From assembly GCA_907165275.2 (NCBI GenBank), contig OU015663.1, positions 5,406,501-5,470,500 on the forward strand: a stretch of 64,000 bases of DNA. Reading direction: 5' to 3'. The position numbers and the translations under genes are program-made. Shown here piece after piece: positions 48,844 through 60,800 of this stretch (positions within the stretch are counted from its first letter, which is position 1; each line of letters begins with the position of its first letter). A model generated the notes under the pieces. It searched no databases. It saw only the letters and a list, made by a program, of their open reading frames with translations, and was not told the DNA's origin. This DNA comes from Zygaena filipendulae. Taxonomy: Eukaryota; Arthropoda; Insecta; Lepidoptera; Zygaenidae.

Positions 48844-51800
48844 CTGTTGGAAAACGAAAGTCATTACATAAGCTCAAAGCGAATTAAAACTGCATCGAGA
48901 AAAGCGTTTTGAAGCAAGTGAAGGCAAGGTCGACTAATGTCAGAAATATGAAATCCTTAGAAGATGATTATTGTATAGATAATTTGTTGTTTAAATATTT
49001 GTTTGAATAACAGATTGAACTAGTATACAGAAATTCAATATTCCGAAGCACAATGGTCTGTTTTAACATATTATATAACGTTTTTATAACGGAATTACCA
49101 AGAGATTTCTGAAATTCTCGGGGGCTAACCACTAATTTCAATCAAAGAGAATAAATATTTGAAATGTACCTGATGGGGACGTCCTGCAGAGTCTAGCAAT
49201 GCCAAGTCTTCTGCTGAAAATACCGCTCCAGCGTTACTCCAATCACCTACGAACATTGGTGTATAGTAACTTTGTCGCCAAAATATTTCTCTTTCAAATA
49301 ATAAATGAATTCAAATCAAATCAAATATACTTTATTGCACGCACACAGTAAGAAAATACATATTACAAAGACACAGATATAATAGGTACATACAATTTAG
49401 GTGACCTATATTGCTAAGAGCAATCTTTTCATAGGCAACCTACGTTAGAGGGAGAGAGGGAAGAAAAAGATAGAGAGTACGGCATTTAGATTACATACTA
49501 AAAACAGATACAAAAACGAATTAATTAATAATTAATTATTAATAAATAATTAATTGAAATTATAAATGTTTCAAGCCTACCTCTTACATCTTTTATACTC
49601 GGCCACTCTTCAGCTTCTTCCATGTTTTGATGATGTTGGTTTGAATTTTCAGCATCTGTAAACATAACTAATTCTTTATTATTTTCTTCCAATACTTTTA
49701 ACATTCCCTACAGTTTAAAGTCAAGCAGTTAAACTCGTCCTGCATAAAACAACTCTTTTATTTTGGTCTTCAGTTATATTTCGATATAAGTATTAAGTAA
49801 TCCTACTTAATGTTGGTTATCTGAAATCATTCCGATTTTCTTCTGAGTTTCAGTTACAGGCACTGAATTTCAAGTTAAATTTAAAGGATAAAGTTAATTT
49901 ATTAACTAAACTAGCTGTTCCCCGCAGTTTTGCCCAGGGTGATTTCGGAGTTACCGCGGGGATCCTGAGATAAAAAGTACCCTATGTCCTTTTATGTATC
50001 CCCATCAACGTGCTTGCAAAATTTCATGATGATCGGTTTAACCCTTCAGGCGTGAAAGCGTAACAAACCAAGAAACTCACTTTCGCATTTATAATATAAG
50101 TAAAGATTCGATATTTTGCTTACCGGATGGATTTAAAATGTCTGGTTGAGGGTCAGGTGTTTTGGGCTCAGAAGATGGTTTAATAGTATAAGCCACGACG
50201 TATCGCTTGCCATCGTCGCTTAGTTCGAGCATGTCTCCTGGCGGGTGCTTTTGAAGAGGTCGGGACCGTTTCCGGTGAGCGCATAAAGCAGCCATGATGA
50301 TGCTGCCTATTGCTAGCGTAGCTCCTAAAGCTGCTGCCACAACCACACCTAGAGTCACTCCGTTAAGTGCGCTCTTGCCGTCTGTATACAAAAAAGTAAC
50401 AAAACAAGACATAAGGACATACAATCGAATGCATAACCTCCTCCTGTTTGGAATTCGGTTAAAAAGTAATAAAACAAGACATAAGGATGTTTGTTTTTTT
50501 CATTATCTTTAGTGATGTAAGCAAAAATAGAAATAGGAGTTTTATCAATGCACTCATCTATAAAAATAAAACAACATAAAAGTGCAATGGCTGCACATCT
50601 TATTTTCATCGCTGATTATGGATTAACAAAGTGCTGCGATTCAAATCTATTTACTGGCGACTAAATGTAAAACGAACACTCTCTTGACTTTGAAGTCCAT
50701 CAATACCTCAAACTACGGATTTGATATTAAATTTTTGTCGAGCGATAAAACCTATACTATAATTTCGTTAAAATTTCACATTTCTCCGTTTCAATAGCTC
50801 ACAAGAGATTTCGCTGTCACGGTGTGACGGACGACAAAGTGAGATTAATTAAGGTCGCCGCTCGTAAACCTACACAGCACTAAAAAGTAATTTAGGAGAT
50901 GGCGAAAACAAGTTTGTTATTATTAAGTATATCGTTAAACTTGCAAATTTAATGGATGAGGATTATGTTAATTTGAATTTTGATACAATAATAATATCTA
51001 TTCTTGTCGTGTTGTATTCGGAAGTGCGCCAGCTCCAGTCGGCTATTCTACGGAAAAACAAAGCAACTGTAATTTTTTCGAAATGAGTTTTTTGCATAAC
51101 GGACTTTGCCACAATAGTCACAACCATCAAAAAGGCTTTAGTCTTAGATAAATTAAAATTAAGAAAATCGTTAAACTATGGAAGGTTTGTTTTAAATAAT
51201 AATAATAATCCGCTTCACAACACACAGATCTACTTGATCCCACACTACAAATAAATACGTAAAGCGATTTCCTGTTTTTATCCTGTTAAATTTATTCAGC
51301 TGCAATTACTTTGTTTTACCGTAGGGCATGCCGCACTGTCGTGCTCGTGCCTATAATACTTCAAAACTTTACACTTTAAATCGTCGTAATCCTCCTTTTC
51401 ATTATCAGATTGCGAAGAAACAAAGCTTTTGATAAAAATAATACTACTTTCAAATAATTACAAAGCATCACTTGGTTCCAAACTAAGCATCAGAGCTGAT
51501 ATAATACTTTTTTGTAGAAACATAAGAACTAAATAAATACCAAACGATCAGATTTCGACAACTGTTACGTTAGGTGTTGCTGGTTTGATCCCCATGTCAG
51601 GGTACACATGTGATGGATATTTTTGTGTGTATCCTGAGTCTGGTTATATAAATTATGCATTATTATAGTATTTAAAAAACGTAAGGATATAAGTAGATAA
51701 TCATATAGGTAAGTTGTCTAACTCTAAGTGAAGTTGTGCTTTACTGTCCAATTCGGATCTTATTTCCAATTTTAATGAGGTAAGTAACTCTAAAGGGAAA

Positions 51801-54800
51801 AAAAATTATCGTGGATGGAAAAAAGATTGCTTACAGATATAATTGTTTTTCATTATTACCTGTTCTTCTAGCAGCGTCGTTGAATGCTATATTTTCTAGG
51901 AGAGTTCTTTCGGATTCGCCTTTGAGGTTCCTGGCGTAGATGAGCAAGTTGAAGGTTGCCCCCTCGGCGTCTCCGGCAGGTGATAATTGGGACAAATCCA
52001 GTTGGAAAATCGCTTGTCCATCTAAAGGGGAAACATCACGGATTACGTAGATTTTGTATATTAATCGTAGTTTAATATACAAAATCTTTCTAAGCACCAC
52101 GCAGGCTCACTTTCTGTACGTACGTCTGGACTTTTCTTGCAATATTGAGTAACAAGTTAAATAAACAACAACAATAAAAAAAACAAATGTCTTAATGGCT
52201 AACCAGTTTCGTTGACGCTGCCATTAAACCTGGACCTGCCAGTATAGGGGTCCAGCGCTTGCAGCACGAAGGTCTGCGGCAGACCGCCGTCGTACCCTGA
52301 CACGCATCGCACGTGGAGCCAGCCGCCGCCCACCTCGGCACTGCTATTGCTGGTTTGCAGTGAGCAGTTTCGAGGAGCCGTCGGTCGAGCTGTATAGAAA
52401 CTTTGTGTAAGTATACTCAATAAAGACCAGTAGGACATTTGTCAGTTTTTAATCTTTATTACTACTGCAATATGGTTGAATACTGCTGACTGTCCAAAAA
52501 TTATTTTTTACATGTGTGATATATTCTAAAAGATAGTTCGATCATGATATGGTTGAAAAGTAAAAATTAAAAATAATAAATGTATGCAACCGATATGCTT
52601 CTGTCACGAGACAACACGACACGACACACCAGAAGTGTACACACACTACACAGCCTCATAGCTGACAATAGATTTAAAACTGCATTTTTAAAATCTTCAT
52701 AAAGTCACCCAAGCCGCCTTTTGGGAAAAATTTTAAGCAAAAGTTATCCGGTTTAGACTTTCATTGCCTACTAACTTTGTAGAGCCAAAAAGGAAAAAAA
52801 AACTAGTAAAATTATGAATTCAAAAAGTACGTTAACATAGTTTTTGACGTACCTAGTTGTTTTATTTAAGAATCTAATGGATTTATAAAAAATATATGCA
52901 TAACAATCATACACAAATCTTATCCTAAAACGGCTACATTATACTAGTTGTTCCGCGCGGTTTCATTCGTGTGAATTTCGGGAACTTCTATTATTATGGA
53001 TACATATAATCCTTCAGGAGAAAGAACTTTGTAGGATGATAGAGAAAATTGCATCATTACTACTACCTATTTAAGAAAATTATACAGTACCTAGCTGGTT
53101 CTTGGAGTTAGTACACGTGTTTGGAGGTGCGTTGGTACCTCTATCGTACCCACACTGTACGTTTTACGGTAGCGAATAACGAATACATCTTATCTTTCTG
53201 TAAACTGACTCCGATACAACAAATATAAATCCTTTTGAAAGAATTTTTGAAAACTCCCTTACGTAGTGTGAAAGAACTAAGCTAAAGAAACAGTTAACGC
53301 GTACAGCGTCTTCAATATAATAAGTAGGTATTTAAGAACAGATGAAAATTAGTTTGTAATATGCAACGCCTACTGAACTTAATTTATTCCCGATTAAATG
53401 GAAGTTTAACATCAAATGTCTATCAACGCGCTTAAAGCACATTACCGCAATATGTATTCAAAACAGGTAAACTTTGAACACGAAGCTAAGCGTATTAAGA
53501 AATTGCGCTCACGCGTGGTGCGTGCGATGAAATGAAAATTAAGTGCAGAGCTAAACTTCGAATTTGCGTCGACTCTCGTACGCCGCGCGCCGCTTGTGTT
53601 GACAATTCCTTCTAAAGTGTTATATGTAATAACAAACTGCTGCAAGGATATTAAACGCGTTGTGGCTGGAAGGGTGTTTCGTTGCACCTCGCTCCCGAGT
53701 CCCGAGCCAACTCATATTTCCTCGTGCACAGTCATTGAGATAAAATAAATGTGGAAATGTTTTCTAACAAGAGTTATAGAACTATAATATAGAGTTTTAT
53801 TTATGAATTGTGGACGGTATTCTCTCTCCTACATAAGTCAAATTAATGCAACCTTCTAATATTTCTTAACACAATGGCGGTAACATTTTCTACATGACAT
53901 ATTACACAGTATTAGGTACATAAATAACTTTTAATCAAAGAAATAGGAGTCAAAAATATCTTCTTGATAAAATATTTTATTATCCTCCTAAAAATATGAG
54001 GTAGGTATTTTGAATCATATTCATTTTACTCTTCATTGTATTTTTATACCTTAATAAGCTTAATAATCATAATTATCCAATGATATTATAAAATTACCTC
54101 TATGTTGGGTTATCTCACGACTTTCATAAACTCTACAGAATATTTTGCGTCTCTTTAAGAGTATTCCCAGACCCAATTTTCATTCAGTGTCGGTGTTAGC
54201 AACAGCGCATAGATTTAATTTGATTATGAAAATATTATGAGCTGTTTCAAAATTTACAGTTTGTAATTTTAAATTTACAAAGTTATTTGAAACTTTTTAG
54301 ACGGTCTTCTTTTCGTAATATAATTTAATTTTGCAATTGCATTTTAAATTATATGAGTAATAGTGAAGCATTTTTATTTGTTGGATCGCTATATTGACTT
54401 TCGTGCTTGATACAAACTGATTACGATTTTGGGTGCAGGGTTTTCATATACAGGTACAATATTAATATTTATGGAATTTCAAGCTTTGTCTCTGTTTCGT
54501 ATCATATCCGTGTTTAAGACTTATGAGATTCATGTGGTATTAAAAGCCCCGAGGCGAAATTAGGATTCGTGCAGCCATTTCAGTTACTGTTTAGCTGGAT
54601 CAAATGTATTTCTGAACTGTATGGGATGAATAAAATGTTCTAATATACATATATACGTATTTATTAACTAACGAGTTTCATATACAGTGTTAAGTAATGT
54701 TACGATCAATAAACCATTTAAAATATTTTAGTCCCTAAATTATAAAAATATTACTAATTGCAATACAAAAAGTATTGCAATTAGTAATATTTTTCAGTTT

Positions 54801-57800
54801 AAAGTGTTCAAATAACTACAACAAACAAAACAGTTTAGTAGAAGCGATAGCTTTCCGAATAACAGATACGAAAAGAAATTTGACGAGGTTGGCGCACCGA
54901 CTTCCTACACACATCAGTTAGTATAGCTTTTCTCCTGGAAAAACCTAACATGCCAAGACATGCATATTATGACTAGTGAAAAGGTTTGAGAGGGGTTCTT
55001 AGGATAGCTTGTATTTAATTAGATTTTATTAGATCTTACAGGAGAAATCATAATTTATTTTGAGTTCACAGTGAGTTAAAGGGGTGTTAAAACTTACTTA
55101 CTTATTTAAAAACCGCATCAAAATCAGTTCAGCCAAACGCGAGATAATCGTGCACAAACATAAATATACCTACAGGTCAAACTTAGAACCTTTTTTTTGA
55201 AGTCTGTTAAAAAAGGGTATAAATAATACGTGAATCATCTGAAGTCTACTGAATAAAAAAACTAGACTATTTGAATTTAGAATAAAGAATGCCACAGAAT
55301 ACAAATATAGATACAAAAAGTTTACAAAATAAAAGTAATAATAAAAATGAGGCAGTATATCAAAACAAGTAGCATGCAACCGTCTCGTTACAATCTTATA
55401 TTATACATGATTTGCAATCGTCCCATCTGTGCCAGGCCTGTCAATTGTGTAGAATTCCAACGAAAAAATACTCACCAGCTGGAACTATCTGAAAGACGCA
55501 AGGCTCGAGTTGCTTTCCCACAGAGTTGCTTCCGCGACAGCTGAGGGTCCCATAGTCGCGTTCACTCTGCGTTTTGTAGTTGAGCTCGCTCGTACTGCCG
55601 TTCGCTGTACCTAAAGTTTCATATGGATTAGCATAGCACTTTTAATTCATGTAGTTGAATGATACATAAATAGTTGATTGGTGGCAAATGAGGAGAAGGT
55701 TTTTAAAACTGGAACGAAAACGCAATTTTTAATTTTATGAAACAAATTCTATTTGACGAAAATACCTAAGGTAAAAATATTAAAGATGATAACATATCTA
55801 GTAAAATTTACCTATAATACCTACATAAAGAATTCTCAAAGGAAATTAAGCAAGTAGGCACAGATAATATAATACTATTCTAGATGTAGGTAATGCAAAA
55901 TAAAACAGAAACAGCCGTTTTTCCGTAGACATGAGACTATCAGTCTAAAATAACTTCAACGATTTGCTTACCATATTTAGCAGGTGTGACGTCAAGACTC
56001 TCGCCACTGTTGTTGAACTGCCAGAAGAACGTCACGTCCGGCGGATTGGCGGTGACCGAGCAGCGCACGCGCAGTGCTTCCTCAATTTGAGCACCTACCA
56101 CTTGCGGCGACGGGTGCGCACATACTGGTGCGACTGGACAAATAGTCATAAATTGTTCAGTGCACTTCCATAATCAGGAGGTTTTAGTCTACGAATACAG
56201 TTTTACTATGTATGTATATATTGTTAAATGCGAAAGTGAGTTTGTTTGTTCGTCTAACGTTTTACTATCCTTTTCTCAATTATAATATATATGATAATTA
56301 TGTTTTATTTAAGGAAGGGTAAAGGACCTTTATACGTGTGTCCCCGACCAAAATAGGTATGGGAGCCGATTAGTTTTTAAATAAAAAATGTCTTAGCCAT
56401 CTAGCGGCAAGCAGTAAGACAAATCTGGTATAATCTTAATCTTATCTTAATCTTAATATATATAAATCACGTGTCACGTTGTTTGTCCGCGATGGACTCC
56501 TAAACTACTGAACGGATTTTGATAAAATTTTGTTACCATTTATAATATGGTCCAACTTAAAAGATAGGATAGTTTTTATCCCGGAATTCCCTCGGGAACT
56601 GAAGGACATAGAGTACTTTTTTCCCGCAACCTCTGCGGGAACTTCGAAATTACCGCGGATGAAATCGCGGGGGACAGCTAGTATTATATAAAATACTAAA
56701 ATACGGACGTCGTATTATAGAAAAAAAAAATACACTAATAAACTTCAATACCAGGCGTAAAGTTTCTAGAAACATTCTAAGCGACACAATAAGGAATGCT
56801 TACATTTTGTAACTCGTGCCTTTGAAAAACAAACCGAGATTCCGTATTTTATATAAACGAATTACGGAGTTAACTTCACGACCTCGGGTTTCTAAGCATT
56901 GTGTTTCAATTACAAAAGAGATATGCTATAATTAACACAAGACAAAGACACCCTGAATACAGTTCGTTAAATCATACCAGAGAAGTTAGACGATATATCA
57001 TAAATTTTATCGTCCAACTGTTCCCATCCGAAGCGCGCACTCGGCTACTGTGATTCATTTATTATAAGTTCTTATAAAACTGGCACCGTCTTACGCTTTC
57101 GTCGTATTTGCCCGTATTTAGCAGTCTTTTCGTTGAAGAAAGTACATTTTCTTAAGTAAATAAGAATATAGGGTTCTGTAAATAGTAACTGTCAAATATT
57201 GTGCTCGAGGTAGAGGAAGGCATACACTTCTGATAGGCATTCATTTAGCATTGGTATTCTACTCAGTTTCTAACAATAGGTGAGTTTTAATCTCATTATG
57301 AGTTTCATTTGATTAGCAGTGAAATAAAATAATTAAGGCGAAAACATACTTAAGTGTCGTGTCGTGATGTTTTGCGACAGAAGAATGTCGGTTTTATACA
57401 TTTAGTATGGTTAGAGACATATTTTTATGTTGTGTCGGGTTGTGGCCCGTTCTATTGTGGTGCGTTGCATTTCTAATAATACTAAATGTATAAAACTGGA
57501 TATGTTTCTGTCGCGACACAATCCGACACGACATTAAGTATGTTTTCACCTTTAATGTTTACTCGTAGGAAAGTGATATATACAAATCATATTGTGATGT
57601 AACAAATACGTGTAACATGAGGACAGAGACGGCTTTGTCGTTATTCGGTTGAATTCATCAAACGACGTAAATCATATAGTAGGGCGGCTCGGGGCATGAT
57701 TAATCGAATGGCAAGCCGACACCTCGCATGCCTACAGCTGAGTACCTATTTATTATGACATCCTTAACTTTGCGCAACTTCCTGAGAATAATAGACAGTA

Positions 57801-60800
57801 CTATTCAAAAAGAATTGTTATCCCACTCATTCTCTTTCGCAGATTTTGTACATTATTCGACATTTAACCCATTACCGCAACATGGAATGTTTGAGCGAGT
57901 TAGTGTTGCCAGTAAATTAATTATACCTACTATACCTACTCGAAGACTTCATAGAGTTGGATTAGCGTGGCTGGGATATTTGATGAGTTTATGTCAGGTG
58001 TAACTTTGGCAGTTAAAAGTTATCACCAAACCAAATTATTAACATGATTTATTTTAATTTTGTCTTGTGAAGAGTTTGATTTTCTTATCAGCTAGGGTAG
58101 CTCGTAATCCTGATAGATACTGCTCGTATAGCAATTTATTGTAGTTATTTTTGATTCAGCATACAAGAGCTATAAAAATCTCGTAGAATGTTCAGCAAAT
58201 TTTCCATCAGTCTCACCCCGTCGACTGTTGAAAATCTTTTTTAGGACATCTCCATCTCCATGAATGATTGATACAGCAGTCTTGAGGCGATTTAAGCCCC
58301 TACAGTGATGAAAACGAAATTTATTTGTAAGTACTTTGTTGAAAAAGGAGGACAAAAGACTTCCATCAGTTTAGTATCGAAAAGTATGCTAGTATGATTT
58401 ATTGGTAGAGCTGATTTAGACATGACAAGCAGTATAATCAATTGAACTGTTTATTGAACTACTGAGAATATAGACCATATTTTCTTTTATTAAAAGAAGT
58501 TAATTGTTGGATAACTTAAGTATTAATATGTATATATGTTATAATATTTATTTATGTATAATGTCAATGTATGTGCTGCATGAGTATAGGTAGTTGGTAT
58601 GTTTAAGTATTGTGTAGTTTATGTATTTATATATATTTGGAACGCTTGGCCAACCACCCGTGTCTATGTATTTTTGTTTTGTTTGTCCTTTCGCATAATT
58701 GGATGTCTGGAAGAGATTGCAACTATGCGATAAGACCGCCATTTGCTTTCTCCTTTTCTTTAGGTACTGTAATATCGTTATTTTATGTGGACGCAGATAA
58801 GCAATAACGTTTTAACCCACAAAATAAAGTTATTGATACAGAACGCTTTATCGAGAGTAATAGAAAGTTTTTTATTTTTTTACCTTATTACATTATTTAA
58901 ATACCAAAAAATTGTTGAACATAAAAAAATGGTGAAACAAAATGGTGTTATAATTTTAAAACACGATTTACTCAAAATTTTTTCAATATGGGTTAACACA
59001 CTATTGCTTATCTGTGTCCATGTGCAATAAGGGATTAAATAAATAAATAAATAAATATCTTGGTAGATTACTTGGTAAGTATAATATAAATTTATCATAA
59101 CTGCGATAATTTTTAATTAAATAATTTTTCTAATTATGTTACATGATATAAATATCTTCTCAAAGCTCTACATGTTACATTATCGTTAAAAATTTCCTCT
59201 ATAACCTCTTTAACATTTTTGCACTACACCTTTTGTATAATGTAACAATATCAAACACTGTTAAGGGTCGGCTGACCTTTGGTTTAGGTCAGTCGGGGGT
59301 AAAATAACCGTGAGTAAGTTTGAAGAAACTTCATATTTTTGCTGTTACTTAAACTATGTATAATAAACTAAGTAGGAATATATCAGGTGTATCTATATTA
59401 GAAGCTCTGCTTAGTTTGGGATCAGGTGGGTCTATGTGAAAATGTTCAAGCCATTCTGTAATTATGTTTAACTCTTGAGAATGTTTCAAACTCACATTGT
59501 ATACTAAGGTGTGTGGGCTGGCTAGGTGTTTCCCCCAGCGCGTTTGTGGCTCGACATGAGTAGTCTCCGCCATGGTCCCGGGTCACTTTCTGCAGGACCA
59601 ATGACTTGGTGCTCACTATGACACCAGACACTACGTTGTGCTGTACCGGCTTTTCCTGGACAAAAATAGTAAGAACTCGTTTTGGAAGTGATATACGTAT
59701 TTCTATAATTTTTACATTTATATTTTTTTTAATACCAGTTATTGGGCTATTTGCTAGTGCAAAGTTCTAGTTCCATATTCTCTTCGTGTGCTAGGTACCT
59801 ACATTACACATAAATATTCCACAGAATCCAGAAATTCTAGCAGACAAAGTCACAGGAAAACCTACAGTAAAAAAATAACTTGTTGTTAATATACAATAAA
59901 TACACCTACCTATAACAATCTACGAATCAGTTTTATACTATCATCCTAAGAGTCGATAGACCACAGAACCAGACTAGAATAAAGCTTTTTTGGAGGATAT
60001 AACGATAAAAAAAAAAAAACTCGGTCATAAAATATTTGCGTCAAATTCTCCGGCAAGCAGGAATTGTTTCTGGAATGTTTTGTTAATTTATAAAGATCGC
60101 GATCGTTTAGAAATTTTATGACTAAGATACTCAACTGTGTGCAAGTTGTTATGACTGGTTGGTCGATATTGTTTCGCAGCTTTCGTGCAAGTAAAGCAGC
60201 CTTCGCAAGAATAATGATAAAGGTCACGAAACTGTTATAAATTATGCTTAAAGCACTTAAAAGTAATTTACTTTAGAAAGCTCATTTAGCAAGTTATTTG
60301 CATTATAAACAGTAGAAAATTGCAATATTGTGTAATTTTATATCATTGAGATACACAAGATTTAAGTAAATTGTCGCACGAACAATGATATTGTTAGATA
60401 AGTATTAAATATCATTGCAGCGCACGAATATTTTCAACTATTTATTACGAGACTGTTTTCAATATTAGCAGATTTCGAATAATAATGATTCCGAATCAAT
60501 TGCATTAGGTACATACATCTTGAAATTTACCAAGCAAGGTACAATGTATGACATTATTATACCTACTAATGTCACAGTTGGATTGCAGAATCATTTATTC
60601 ATAAAAAATACTAGGTGAATTACCAAACAGTACGGTTTGCGACGTTTGTGCTTTCACAAAGTCGACGAAGAAACCATTATAATTCATTTAATAAGATCTG
60701 TACTTATTTCTTAATATCAGGTTATTAGTTTCCTTAAGACCACAATATACAGAGACAGGCGAAGCATAAAGAACGTATTTAAAAGAAGTGTACTTTTCGT

